From: Lycocorax pyrrhopterus obiensis
Taxonomy: Eukaryota > Chordata > Aves > Passeriformes > Paradisaeidae
Direction of reading: 5' to 3'
Assembly: GCA_014706295.1 (NCBI GenBank)
Contig: JACSVZ010000008.1
Span: 4,590,848-4,654,847 of the forward strand
DNA: 64,000 nt
Shown here: one piece after another, positions 13,601-28,600 of the stretch
How positions within the stretch are numbered: position 1 is the first letter of the stretch
Layout of the letters: every line of letters begins with the position of its first letter
Made by a program: the position numbers and the translations under genes
Notes under the pieces: model-generated
Seen by the model: only the letters and a program-made list of their open reading frames with translations
The model's database searches: none
What the model was told of the DNA's origin: nothing

Positions 13601-16600
13601 GCACAAAGCGTGTTCCAATGCTTAGGTTTGTGTTACTGAATTCTGTTTGCCCTAGGCAGCACACCACTGCATTCGTCCCTTCTTCTGGAAGAATTTATTC
13701 TTTTGGACTCGGAGGTAATGGGCAATTAGGTACTGGGACCACCAGTAACAGGAAAAGTCCCTTCACAGTGAAAGGAAACTGGATTCCCTATAGTACTCAA
13801 TGCCCGATGAGCACAGGTAAGCAGTGTCTGGTGTATTTACTTCTTGGTTGCCTGTTCCTTTATAGTAGCTTAGAATTCTTGAGACTAAACTAAATGTGGG
13901 CCTTAATCACTTTTTCCAAACAGTTTAATTCCACTGTGCTCTGTTTTCCTGCTGTAGGAATTACATGCCTGTGCTGCTGAGTTAGGGCCTCTGGTAGCAC
14001 TAGACCTAGAACTTACCTCAGGGAAAGATGGTCGTAACTATTGTATTGAGGTTCTGCAACAAGGGAACCTTTTTGTGACTGAGTGTTGATTGCAGCATCT
14101 TAATCATTTTTCAATTTCACATTTTCATGGTGGCCTGTTTTTTATTCCTGTTGCAGACAATGAGGAGTGCTACTGTGTAAAGAGAATTTTCTCTGGTGGG
14201 GACCAAAGTTTTGCACACTACTTTTATCCACAGGTAACAAATTAAGTATAATTTGGTTCCAAAGCTTGTCAAAGTTAGATTTTAGGGGTTTTGATGCATT
14301 TTGAAGGATTTTGATGTTGAAGGTGCATGTGACTGTATTGTAAAGTTTGTTGGAGCAGTGTGGAAGCAAAAGGAACTAAGTCATGGTAGCAGTTGGAGGA
14401 CTTGGATCCAGTTAGTGAGTGTTAGCTGTCAGGAAGCTCTTGAGACTTTTTGGCATAAGCTTTTTTTCTTGATGGATGAATGCACTTCTTTTCATGTCGT
14501 AAGGGAAGAACTGATTGAATATTTGAGAACTTCACTGCTTGCCCAGTCCTCCTCATAGCTCCTGACAGCAGCAGCTTTGATGTCTTCTGCTCTGTAGTCA
14601 CTTTAACGTACCACAGTGGTAAGGAAACAAATGGAGCTTTTTGCTAAAAATTACGGTTTGTTATGTCACAGCTTTATACTAGTCTTAAAGCTTAAGTTTT
14701 AAAATAACAAGAATTGATCTGTTTAAATTCTACGTAAAGAAGTCTAGAAGGACTTTACAGTAAAAATGGCAATGTGGAAGTGTGATGGAAAGAAAATGCT
14801 ATTAAAGGGTGAGTTGGGAGATAAAAACAAGATGAAGATTCATGGGACTGTTTCCAGTACAGCTCAGCAGATATTAGACCATGGGGATTAATGAAGCATC
14901 AAGAGTTGAGTGTATAGAGTGAAAACTAATTTGGACACAAGGGAAAATGGATTTTAGTGGGGAAACGTTTGTGAGGGAAAACTGAGTACAGGTCACGCTT
15001 GCAGCAGTGCTCTGTGCTCAGAGCCTGTTCTGGTTGTTCAGACTCAGCAGTTTTTCTAGGATTGTTTCGTTGGATTCTTTTTCTAAATTCTGATAGAGTT
15101 TTAACCATTGCTATGTTTGAGAGAAACTTGCTTAGCAGGTGTAAACTGGGAAATTGCTTATAATGTAGGCTCAAAACTTGTCTATTAAAACTTCCTTAGA
15201 AACTTTCTTATGTGCAATTTTCATAATTACTGGAGTAGTTTCTGACTGACTAATTGAGGTGAACTGGAGACTGTATGAATGCAGTTATTGTGACTTGTTC
15301 TGTACAAAAAGTATTAGCAATAGATGAACTTTGATGCTGCAAAAATATCCCTTTTAGTACTCTTTAGTTTGGTAATTTGTATTGAATTCTTCCAAAGTTC
15401 TATGTGTACTGTACCCCTGGGGGTTGCATGTCCCTGCCAGTTAAGGGGGCCCGGCCAAAATCTGTTTTCTCAAGTCAGTTTTTGGGCAGCTCAGTTCCCT
15501 GAGTTGTTTTCTTTGGCTGGACACAAGGGAAATGCAAAAGTGTTCCTCGTCCTGATGCTGCAGGATGGGATCAGAAGTGCTGATTTTTGGCAGCAGACAG
15601 TCAGTGTCATACTGAGCCAGCTCAGTGTTGTCAGATGGCACCCTCAGGAGGAATGTTTTCTCTTGCTGATTTAATCTTATTTTTGGTGCTATTTGCCATC
15701 TCTTTTTGAACCAATGCTCCTGCTCAAAACAATGATCTTGCTTCTCCTCTTCTTTACTATTACAGCTCTTAGTGGAATTCATTTTATATGAGCAGCACTT
15801 CCAACTGCAGCTCCTCTGATGATGCAGGGCATGTTCACAGAAGCATGATTCATTCTCAGAGGAGCCTGATGGAAGTGGGGTGGAAGAACATCTGTCTAAA
15901 AAATTGAATGGCTCCATTTCTGTGTGCTCACAGCTTGGCAGTGAGCTAAGTGGCTCCTGGTGGCTGGAGAGGAGATGCTTGCTGCTCACATCTAAAGCTT
16001 GGTTACTGTTCATCATAGAGACAAGTAATGTTTAAGGAGTTGGCCATAAGTGAGATGTGTGAATTAACACTTAATTGAGATGGTTTTAGTGTATGCTCTG
16101 CTTTCATGGTGAATGCAGAACTGTTAGAACACAGAGTATTTCACAGCAGTAGTCGGGGTAGGCAAATTGTCAGCTAAGACAGCTCAACCAGAGGGCTGAT
16201 TGTTCTGGAAATCAATTTTGTGTGCCTGATTTTTCACGCTTTCTTTAAATTTTTTTAGAACATGGTGCCACCAGATGATTTTAGGTATCCTGACCTTTTG
16301 AAGCAGATCTGGACTGTGAATGAAATGTTTATTCAAAGATTGCTGAGTTTCCCATCTGGAAGACTTCCTGTAGAGATAGCTAAGTAAGTGATGTAAGGGA
16401 AAGAAGTTGTCTCTGGTAATTCTGCTTCTGAAACGAGCATTAATGGGGCTTTGGGCATACATAGCAGAGCTATTTTTGATTACTGATTTTGTGACGTGCA
16501 GAGCTCTTGCTGTGCTTTCATTGTCATGCTTGTTGAGTAGTTTAGATCCTTGAGACTGTGTCATCTCTGCTTCAGTTTAGATGACTATACAGGATTAAAT

Positions 16601-19600
16601 TAAGTATCTAATTGCACATTGAAAAATAGCAATACGTGTAAAGGAATATGAGAACAACTCAAAGATTATTGCTTCTATTTTAATAAAAGAGGATGCAAAG
16701 CAATTAAATTGCAAGACTGGCTGTGATTTGTGCTGTCTTAAGCACTGAGTTTTGAATGGAGGTTTTATCTAGTATTGTTTAGTCATATTTGAGTCAGAGT
16801 CCCTTCCTTTGTACAATGTAATTTGTTAGGGATTAAATACAGGCTTTTTTATTGCAAATGCTAATTTGTAAAAGGAAAACCAAATATAACTTTCATGTGA
16901 ACAATTTCAGTGAAATTGATGGAACGTTCTCCTCAGCTGGATGCCTGAATGGGAGCTTTTTGGCATTGAGGTAAGTGGGCAGGTTTCTAACACGTGTTCC
17001 TGTGGGACAGCATTAATGGTGGCCGCCTTCCTGGTGTCCCTTGTGTCAGCTGGGACACCTTCCCAGGGTTTCCTTGTCTCACTGGTGCTCTGATGCCTGC
17101 AGTTTAAACTCCTGCTCCTTTCCTGCCCTGTGTTTTGTTGTCTGTCCCAGTGCAGAATGGCTCCCGCCTGTCTTGGCTGCTGCCACGTAAGCCAGCAAAG
17201 CTCATTACATTTGTCAGCCACTGGTTGTTTATAACTCAAGGGGAGTTTGTTGCATGGGCTGTTTTACATCCTAGTCTTTTTGCATTTTTTTTTGCAGTTA
17301 GAGAAGATTTTTTCCAGTTGTTTCTAAGGCCATATAAAACATGGAAGTCTGATGTGTTTTAAATCCTTGGTCAGTAGGTCTAAAATGCACAGGGGAAAAA
17401 ATCTTGAGTTGCTGTGAATACAGGATTCAGTCTTTCTGGTTTGTTTGTTTTTTTTTCCCTGCAGCAATGATGATCATTACAAAACCAGCACTAGATTCTC
17501 AGGGGTTGATATGAATGCTGCTAGACTACTCTTTCACAAACTCATACAGCCTGAGCATACTCACATATCACAACAGGTTTGTGCTGCATATTTTCCTTAA
17601 ATTTGGGATTATCTTTCTATGTTACAGCTCTCCAGAAATACTACTACTGTTTTGCTTTGTCCAACCCTGTAAATAGATTTCTTTAGTCAATAGTATGTGG
17701 ACTGCAAATGTGTGAAACTGTATTTTGTTGTGACAATTAGGTAACGCATCAGTGTATTCTAATATTTACTGTCATTTTCTAAATGTATAGTAGTCTTCAC
17801 TGAAGCTCTTAATTATTTTCTAGATTAGTTTTCATATATGTAGGCATTTGTTTAAAATCTCAATTGCATTAAAATAAACAGAATTTTCTGATGTGCTGTA
17901 GGTGGCAGCTAGTTTGGAAAAGAACCTTATTCCCAAATTGACCAGCTCCTTGCCAGATGTCGAAGCTTTGAGGCTGTATCTCACTCTACCAGAGTGCCCA
18001 CTGATGAGTGATGAAAACAATTTCACAACATTAGCTATTCCTTTTGGAGCAGCTATTCTGAACCTAGAAAAAGCTCCTCTGAAAGTTCTTGGTAAGAAAC
18101 TGAGTTTTTACTGTTCAAACTAAGGATCTTCATATGAAAATGTGCAGAAATTCCATCAGTGAAGACCTGGTCTCGGCAGCACCTGCTGTGTATTTACAGT
18201 TCTGTACAATTTCCCAGTGAGAAAGTTAAGGCTTAACATTGCTTGGTGTAAGAAAACACTTACTCTGTTGCTTCAGGGTGAGTTAACAGGCCATCCCTGT
18301 GAATTCATCTGGTATTGTAGTTTTTGGACTGATTCCATTTGGGAGGAATTAAACTGTGTAGTTCAGTGTAATTGATATGTGTCTTTGCACTTTAAAGTGA
18401 AAATTATGTGGTCAGACAGCTAACAAGCTCTAAGCAATTTACAGAAGTGTTGCAGAGCAGATGTTAAATTGTCTTGCTTGTGACTACAGCACCTGTTCTG
18501 AGCTTCTGAGGCAGTTGATCTTTTCTCACTGGTGCCAAGATGTGGTCTTCAAAAATGCGGCTGAGAATAGCTCTGGTTTTTTAACTCTACTTCCTTACAT
18601 CTTCTTATTGTGATTCCTGTCACCTGAAATTCAGCTTAAAGAATTGTTTTCAGAATAATTTGCTTTTAATTGGATTATTTTTGAGAAGGTACTTTCATCT
18701 TCCCGAGTTATGTTTTGCCTTGTAACCTGTCTCTTGTGTTTTTTCAGTAGTTTTGGTGAGAGTAAAGAGCTTGTCTGCTCTAAAGAAAAGCAAACTGATA
18801 GTTTTTTGAACTCCAGATCTTTTTCCATCGTTTTCTGTTGCTCTCACGACTGTTTGCTTAAGATTTCAGGTTTTGAGCCATCTGTTTTTGTCAAATGTTA
18901 CTTTGTGATACTGTCATTTAGTCTGGATGAACAGACTTCGAGAGACTTAAAGATTTGGTGTGTAACAATAGAGCATTTGTTGTGTTACAACTTTTTTTTC
19001 AGAGTCTTTAGTAACTGATGATTGTGCTTTCTAGCCAAACATGTTTCTTAGTTAAAAGGATAGCATAACATAGTGCTGCAGTGGCAAGTACTAAATTTAT
19101 GTGTTCACCATGTGTTGACAGAAAACTGGTGGTCTCTACTTGAACCTCCCTTGTTCCTCAAGATAGTGGAACTCTACAAGGATGTCGTAGTGCACCTTTT
19201 GAAGTTGTGCAAGATGGGCCTTCCACCTGCTGACAGAAGAATACTTACCAATTTCCTACACACAGCCTTCAGAGTTCTGGAAATACTGCACAGAGTACGT
19301 TTGTGTCTTTTCTGAGCAGTTCCTTGGCTGCTTGGCTTTGTCAGCATCTCTGTGCTGGGTACTTGGTAGAAGATAAGTTACTGATGGGTTTTAAAGATCA
19401 GAATTGCAGCTGCAGAAATATTTGTAGTTGTTCCATCTGGACCTATGAATCATTGGGATTCTGGATTCCAGTCTGACATGATGATGGAATTAACTGGTTT
19501 TTGGGAACACAGAGTGACCCAGTCATTTGCATCTGTGAGGGTATGGATTAAAGTGAGAGGGAAAAGCAGAGTGACAGATCTGGGATATTTTGCAGATTGA

Positions 19601-22600
19601 ATATCTGGTGGTTTGGAGGGGGATGTGGGAGGTATTTGTGAAAAGTAAGGTTAGATTATAAAGGTTATAAAGGCAGGATCTCAGACTATCTTGCTGCTTT
19701 GACAGTCAGCAGTGCTTAGCAGTCCTTGGGAAAAGAAGTGTGTGTTAGGAAAATGTGGATGCTTCTGGATTAAAATGATGCTGTAGAGACAAGCCTCTGT
19801 ATGAAGTTATTTTTCCACGTCTCTCTTCTTTTAAGCTTATTGTTTTTAAATGGAAACTGTTCCTCTGCTCACAGGTAATAGTGTTCATACTGTAATTAAG
19901 ACTAGAGTTATTGAATCATAGCTCTTAAACCTGTGCAAATACAGGAACAAGTATTTATTCTATTGTATACATGAACATGTGTATCATCACTGTTCCTGTG
20001 AGATCATGTGATGTTTCAAAGTGGCAGCCCTGTTATGCGATATTGTGTGTGCAGTTAATTGTATTTTCCTTGAACCTTTGATGGGATTTTGAATAATCCA
20101 TGTATCCATGTCTTTAACATTGTTTTTTGCTTTCTTGTAGGCACTGTTGTTTTTCTAGAATTTTTTTAGTAGCTGGGTATCTGTGGCTGACATATCAAAT
20201 GCTTGAAAAACATGGAAAATATCCCTTTGAAAGCTAATAAAAAAATAAATTGCCCTTCCTTAGGTAAATGAAAGAGGACAAGTTATACAGTATGACAGAT
20301 TTTACATTCATGAGATACAAGATTTGATAGATATCAGAAATGACTATGCCAACTGGTTCCAGCAGCAGGTATTGGGAATGGTAAGTTGTGTTGATTTTTA
20401 TTTGGGTTTTTGTGGGTGTTTTCCTCCCATGTTTTGTGTTTGTTTTATCCCTTTAAATAAATCCACAGATTGTCTAAATATGGGCACTTTTTTTCGTAAA
20501 AATACCTTTCACAGATGACCAATGCTGAGCAGACTCATGTCAGGTACAGTGGCTAAGGAAGAATTGTTAAGAAGGTGTGTTTCTTCTAGGGTGTCATTCT
20601 TAGGACTGACACTGCTCAATATTTGGACCTGGCAGTTAAAAAGTGATTTAGAATGCTGTCACTGGAGACACGCCATGTCAAAAAAGTTAGGAATGTAATA
20701 ATCCACAAAAGGAAAACACCCAGAATAATCTGAATTGCTGTATAAGACAGGTCCAGTCAATGCAAAAGCTGCAGCTGTCTTGGCTAATGAGTCAGGAAGC
20801 ATAGTAGGGAGTTACAGGGGCAGATAACTGCTGGAATTTTGTACTTTGAGTTTGGCAACCACAACTGAGATAATTAATTCCTGATCTGTAAACAGAAGAG
20901 TGATAAGTGGGAGTAAATTAATGACTGCAGAGAATTAGTGAGTTGGATAGGTTTTTGCCACAGTTCCTTGACTTTAGCTTTGAAAGAATATTGAGTAGGT
21001 TAATAAGTTTTCTCTAGCCACCCATATTTTATTTTTTTTTTGCAACAGTGCCAGCAGATGTCATTAATGAATGTGTGGAAGTAAACATTTATAAAGTGTG
21101 TAATTTTTTTGCATCCAAGCAAACATGATACTTTAATGGCCCTGTTTTTAAAGACTGATAAACAGAGTGTTGAAAGACAAGCTTGTAGTTAAGAGATGAA
21201 TTAGAATGTTTATGGTTAATGTTTATTTCTCAGTAAACCTTCTCTGGGGGGAAGCAGTAAATAAATATTTTTTAAATTCTACATCAGAGATGAGTAATTA
21301 ATGCAGACACTAATGCTGCTTTTTCATCTTAATTGTTGCTACCTTTGTGCAAATGCTGTCATAGGATGTCAACCATGGATTAACTGAGGTAAGATTGGTT
21401 GCAGTCTGATTTCTTTTGAAGAATGTAAGGAAATCAGAAATGTGAATGTCAAAGACTGTTTGCTGTGTTCTATTGGGAGTAAAGCTTTAAGTTAGCCATG
21501 GCTGTAATCTGAAAAAAATCTTTGTGATGCAAAAATATGCAATTTGTCTAGATTGCAAATTCGGAGCAGCAGTTGGAAAAAAGGGCTACTTTTATACCCA
21601 CTAGCTGCAGTAACAGTTCAGAAATTAAATGTGTTAAGTGAGAGTGTCGTTTGTGTCTGGCTTGGTTTGGTTTGGCTTGATTGAGTTCTGTTGGATTTTT
21701 TTTGTTTGTTTTTGGCTGAAGTACTAAACAATTAAAAATCTACTTAATGTTCCTAAGATGCTTTGGTTCTGCATTGATAATAATTCAAGATTGAGTTCTC
21801 TTTCCATTAAAATAGATATATTAAATGAGTGCTATTGCAAAGGCTTTTTTAACCACGATTGCAGCTTTTGAATAAGCTGAGCTGTGACATGGTTCTTTTC
21901 ATTCCAGTTAACAGATATTCCTGTTATAATTTGCACATACCCATTTGTATTTGATGCCCAGGCAAAGACAACTCTCTTGCAAACAGATGCAATCATACAG
22001 ATGCAGGTAGGAGTCTCAGTTCTTAATGTTAGGAATTTATTGGTTTTTCCCTGAGCTGGGGGTCTTGGGAGCTCCTGTTGGTTTTTTGGTTTGGCTGGTT
22101 GGTTTTTTTGCCCTTTTTTTTTTTTTTAAATTCTGTGTAGTCTCTCCCCCATAAAAATGAGGGATCTAGTTTTAATCTCAGGGTATGTACATGATAGAGG
22201 GTGGTGGGTTTGGGATCACATTGAAATTAGACTGTTTAGTAGTTGCATACATTTCCAAGGAACTTCTTTTCCTTTCAGTAGTGAGATGGCTTTTTAATGT
22301 GTTCACAACCCATAGTACTGGTACAAAAACCCCAAACCCACAACCCCAACAAACAAACAGACAAAAAAACCCAAGCACCACGCACAACTAAAAAACAACC
22401 CCACCTCCCCTGTGAGCAGACTTAGGATATTACCCGGGTCATTGATCTGAGTCTGCAAATAAACAGATGGTGTAAGTCATGCTCAAGTAATGGGCTCCTG
22501 TAGGAAAATACAACCTTGCTCTTGTAATTAATAATAAATGTAGTTTCATATGCCTTTAAAAATGTATATGCACAGTCAATACCAATATTTGATGGATTCA

Positions 22601-25600
22601 GAGAAACGTTCACATTAAATGTTTCTATTAACAATATTAAATAGTATTAAAACACACAAACTCTCAAGAGTTCTCTGCCATACTCAGAACATTTGCAAAA
22701 GCATTTTGTTTTCCAAACAATTTTAATACAGAAGTTATCATACAAGTGAAATAAATTGCTTTTCATGCTGTGAATTGGTTTTTAATGTATGTTTGTTTTC
22801 ATGCCAGATTTATATTCAACACCCTACTCTTCATTAGATGAAATGCAGGATTTTTTTGCTTCCTTTTGTTATCCAAGATATTTTGACTGGAATATCAAAA
22901 CCTGGGTTCTAATACTTCCCTGAACATTAGCCTTGGTGAGAGCAATGGGTAAAGGAAAAATATTTCTGAAATCAAATACTTCCTGAGATAAAAGGAATAC
23001 AAAGGAAACTTGGGCAAATTCAGTAGCTCTCATAATAGCTATTCCCATCTGAACTTTTGCAGACAAGACTGATGGACAATTAATATTGACAGGAATTTTT
23101 CCTACCTACTGACACTCTCCCTTTGTTTTTCTCCAGATGGCTGTCGATCAGGCCCACAGGCAGAACTTGTCTTCTCTTTTCCTGCCAGTATTTGAATCTG
23201 TCAATCCATGCCTGATATTAATGGTCCGGAGGGACAACATTGTAGGGGATGCTGTGGAGGTCCTAAGGAAAACAAAGAATGTAGACTACAAGAAGCCCCT
23301 CAAGGTATTACAAGTGCATACTGCTCACAGTAATTGAGAATGTTTCTGGACAAACCTTGCTTTACAGCCTGTTTGCAGTTCAGTGCTCACTGAGTTGTGT
23401 GTTTCAGGTTATATTTGTAGGGGAGGAAGCTGTTGATGCTGGAGGCGTTCGCAAAGAATTTTTTTTGCTGATCATGAGGGAGTTGCTAGATCCCAAATAT
23501 GGAATGTTCAGGTATTATGAGGAGTCCAGGTTGATCTGGTTCTCTGATAAGGTAGGGTGTGATCTATATTCAGTCATTTTATTTTAACTTACAGTATTTG
23601 TATTAATAATATATGAACATAGTAGTTTGTGGTCATTTTATTTCAAGAGTAGAAGCTGAAGCAAGTATTCTCAAAAAAAAGTTTATTTTTGTCATTGTTA
23701 GAGCAAAACTTTCCCCATTCCTTGCTGTTTCCCTTTTGCTTTCCCCATTCCTTGTTTACTCCTTACTGGTTGTCCCCAGCCCAGCCAGGTTTTTTAGGAA
23801 GAAGTACTAGCCAGAACAAACTGATTCCAAGGGTAGAATCAGTAAATCAGGGTGCCAGAGACAAATTCTTGACTGGCCTGTTAAATAGGTCTTCCTGTGT
23901 TCAGTTGCATTTGTGGGTGATAGGTGGTCATGGAGTTGTACTTTCTTGGAAGGTTTGATCCCTGGCCTTTCAGTCCTCCTTCAGAGAACACTGACTGGGG
24001 GGGCTGGATCCCAAACACATCAATATTTACATTTCCACAGGTGTGTTTTAAGCCTTGGTAATTCCGAGGGGGTCAATAGTGAGCTCTTCCCTCTTCTCCC
24101 CAAAGTAATTTTAAAAAAAAATTGGCATATTTAATCACTGAATAGTGCAATAGGAAATCACTGACAAAACCAGAATCTTAATGCAGTATGTGTCCCCTGT
24201 AACAGAGTATGTTGCAGCTCAGCTTTTTTAAGTGGAAAGGATTCTGTTCTCTTGGATTTCAGTCTCAGCTGGTTAAACTTTATCCTGTTTTCCTTGGTAC
24301 TTACAGATACATACATATTTAAAGAAAATATAAATTAAATTCACTCAGATTATACTGCACTGTACGCTTCTTCCTGGACTCTGCAAGATTAAAATAACTT
24401 CTTTATTTTAAACCATCTTGTCTGTTTTCTGTTCTTAGACCTTTGAAGACAGTGACTTGTTTCATTTGATTGGTGTTGTCTGTGGGCTAGCAATATATAA
24501 TTTTACTATTGTAGACCTTCATTTTCCTCTGGCTTTGTACAAAAAGCTATTGAATAAGAAACCATCCCTGGATGACTTAAAAGAATTGATGCCAGATGTT
24601 GGCAGGTAAGCAAGAAAGAAAAATGGGTGTTGTTAGAAATTAATTTTGAGGTCAGCATTTTCCTCTAAGAACATAACATTTCTTTTCCACGCTAACTGGA
24701 TAAGTAAATTGCAGTCGTCATGTCATCTGACACATTTGACATTGTTGTTAAACACCTGCTTCTCACTGCTTGGTGTTAATGTTTTATGATCCTACAAGCA
24801 TTTTAGGGGGAAAAAGTACTTGAAATTCAAACCCCTTGAGTTTTAGCCATTAATTTTATAAGCCTAAGTGCAAGCATAGGTTCGGTTCTGAATTATTTAA
24901 GTCCATCAAGAAAATATTTGTGCTTATTTCAGAAACAAATACATGCTAAGTATTTACTTTTGACTAGGGATTTGAATAGGACTAACAGGTAGGAGGTTCA
25001 AATGAGCAGAAAAGGATGCCTGATTGCCTCAGTGATGTGGATGCCAAAGTTCTCATAGATTTAAGGAGAAATCAAAGATGTTAATGGAAGAGCCAGTCAA
25101 TGGTTTTTAAGTACTAACTGCCTCTGCTTTGGGAATCCCTTAGCTGAAGTCTTAAGATAGGAATGTTCTCTCTTCACCCCATGGGATAATCAAAAGGAAA
25201 TGATTGCTTGGGGTTTCCCAGCACTACACAAGGTGCAAGTCAATAAGATAATAAATGAAATAACACTAGAAAGATACTTCTAAAACTTGAATTATCAAAG
25301 CCTAAAGAACACTTCAGGAAAATAAATTCATCTTTCTTTCCCCTGGTGCAAGTATTTTGTAACTTATTTTGCAGGGGAATGCAACAGCTATTGGACTATC
25401 CAGAGGATGACATAGAAGAAGCATTTTGTCTTAATTTTACTGTAAGTTGTATATAGTGTTTGAAGTATGTCTTGCCAAGCTCACGCCATCTATTTTAATT
25501 GCCTCTGATGGAGTGTTTGAACAAAAGCATCAGCAGCTGATTCCCATGAGTTTTAGCTCCTGTGTCTGCCTTTCGTGGTGCTGTTAACTAAGTGGGAAGA

Positions 25601-28600
25601 AGTACTTTATGCAATAAATAAGATTTGTACTGTTTTTGTTTGTTTCAAATAGATCACTGTGGAAAATTTTGGTACAACAGAAATTAAGGAGCTTGTTCCT
25701 AAAGGTGCTGACATTCCTGTAGTCAAACAAAATAGGTGAGTTCTGTGGGTTCCAGGGTAGTTCAGTGTTGCTGTCTGCCTTGGGAGTGTTACTGGGCTGC
25801 TGTAAATACCCTTTGCCAAGCTCTGACACTGCTGTTGGAGGCACAACTACTTTGGCTCTTCTCCCAAGCTCTTCTCGTGTGTATTGTTAAAATAGCTGTT
25901 GTCTTGTATTGACACAGACAAGTTGTGGCTGCCCTGTCCCTGGGAGTGCTCAAGGCCAGGTTGGACAGGGCTTGGAGCAACCTGGTCTGGTTGAAGATGT
26001 CCCTGCCCATGGCAGGGCAGTTGGACTAGATCTTCAGAGGTCCCCTCCAACCCCAGTCAAAAGCATTTTATAAAATTAAAAATGATTAGTGGCTCTGCAG
26101 GAAGCTACATATCATTGAAATTCAGTGAGTAATTGAGAACTTTGATGACCTAAGTGCCATTGTTACAACTATTCATTCATACATGGAAATTATTCCAGTG
26201 AAGTCTTCCCTTTGTAGGGCAGGTAATGTTAGATGAGTTAATCCAGTGTTATTGTCAGAAGAGTGGGTGACGGGTGGGGTTTTTTCTTGGTCAAGGATTC
26301 TGTAACTTGCATTTCTAAAAGCAGCCTTTCCCACCCTTTGTTCCCTTTCTGCTCTCCTGGAGGATAGGCAGAACAAACCTGATGGTGCTTTTGTCCCCTT
26401 TTTGCAGAGTACTACCATTTTCCAGTCTAATCTTTATGAATTCTCTGTGCTTGTACTTCTCCCAGGGTGAAGGGAGAATTGAATGGAAAGAGCACACTGC
26501 ATGAGAACTGAATGCACATGTAAAACACCGTAGCTTTGCAGTTCTCTGGTGTAGGTTTGATGTTCTGTCACTAAGTGACTGTAAAACTGGAGTTGAATTA
26601 TGGGAAAAGTTTCAAGGTGCCTATGGAATGCCTGCTGCATTGTTGCCACAATTGTCTTGCAGCGATGAAGAATTCCTCTTTATCAAGATCTAAATATTCC
26701 ATGATGCTTCAATTGATTTTAATAATTATTAACATAGAGTGTAATATAACTTAGTTACAGCTATGACCTCTCTGGAGCAGCCTTGCACTGTTAGTGTTAC
26801 CTGCCCCTCTGTAATTACACAGCATGGATAAGATGGAGATCTCATTGAGTGCTGAAGGGGAGGAGTGTGGTTCATCACTTTGGTCATCTCCAGCATTTTC
26901 AGTGCAACAGCTTTAATAAACGTATCATCCAAATGTGTTTATATGATTCTTTAAATTACTGGTGATGTTACTCAGAGACTGGGGGTGGTGTTGAAATGCA
27001 TTCTCTCTTTCCACAGAGAATGTGTGTTGGTAGGATAGCTGTAATGTAGAACTGAAGTCACTGCCAGTGCAGAACTAAACAGTTTTCACTGGGATTGATT
27101 TCAAAAAAATTACCATAAATGTTGTATCACATCAAGAAATTTTAGATCTCCCCTAAATGCTGCCAAAGATGTTTCCAGCAACATCCAAGAACTCCTTGTA
27201 CCAAAGCACAGATAACAGGCCATCTGTTTCTCTGAATCCCGGCTCCTTGGCACTGGTCTTTTTACTGTGTAAGACTCAAATGTCCATTTGAAGTTGATGT
27301 GCATTTTTAGTGCAAATATGGTGATCTTTTTAATTAAAAAAAATAGAACAGTGAGTTTGATTAGTGGCCTTCAGGACACTCCCTGGAACCCGGGCCTTTC
27401 AGCTTGTTGCCGTTCAGTCCAGTTCACTGCAATGCACACAAATAAGGGTTTGTAGTGCCTGAAATAAATAAGATTAAATGTTCCTGCTTTTCTGTTGCAC
27501 ATTGGAGACTCTGCCTTCAGGGGTGTAGTGGGGAAAAACATTCATGTGCCATTTTATCTTCACTGTGGTTGTGACGTAAAGCAGAGACTACAATATACTG
27601 GGCTCCTTTTTGCTTCATTTTCTATGCTGTTCTATACAGAAATGGCCACTGGGTTATTGGTAGAAGGATGACATGTGCTGCTTCCTCTTTGTTTCCTCAA
27701 CATGATTCTTTCTTTCTCTTTGTACAGGCAAGATTTTGTAGATGCATATGTGGATTACATCTTCAACAGATCTGTGGCTTCCTTATACAGTGCATTCCAT
27801 GAAGGCTTCCACAAAGTATGTGGAGGTAAAGTTCTTCAGCTCTTCCAGCCCAGCGAGTTGCAGGCAATGGTGATTGGGAACACAAATTATGACTGGAAAG
27901 AGCTGGAAAAGGTAAGAAACATAGTTAGCTATTGCTTTCATATAGTTTTAATTTCAGGGTGCAAAAGCAGCTAGGTGTCCTCTTGGGCTCTATTTTAATT
28001 AACACGATTCCTATTATTTATTGATGTCTTAAAACATCAGTGAATGAAGATCCTAAAATATTATTTACCTTCCTGCTTTAACTTTTTCCATCTAATTTCT
28101 GAAGGAAATCAGACTTAAAAGAGAGAGGCAGAAAAGCTCACAGATCCCAGAGGCAGCTGTATACAATCTCTCGTATTAGACATGGAAAAGTGAAGTCATT
28201 GCACACAGTTATTAAAAGTAAATATTCCTGATTGCCAGAGGTCAGTGAGACTTGGCCTGTGTTGGGATTGAAAATGTTTTGCAGTACAAGTGTCTGTCCC
28301 TGTATTGAATTCAGACTGAACAGCTGAAGAAAATGGAGTGAGGAAAGTAGTAGTAGTAGTAGTAGTGTGTCACTTGCTGTGTCCCTTTACACCGACTGCA
28401 TCCATTCTGCTTCAGTGTCAGCTTATCCTACTGTTCTGTGAGCGAGCAATAACCCCATTTCCTGCTCATTTTAGAATACAGAATACAAAGGAGAATACTG
28501 GGCAGACCATCCTACAATTAAAATATTCTGGGAGGTTTTTCATGAGTTGTCTTTGGAGAAGAAAAAGCAGTTTTTGTGTAAGTATTTGAAATTATTTCAC

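Noticed and set aside
25789..26050. Minus-strand open frames of 67-86 codons in HERC4 intron 22
   Set aside because: They are largely the reverse complement of the CR1 3' fragment.
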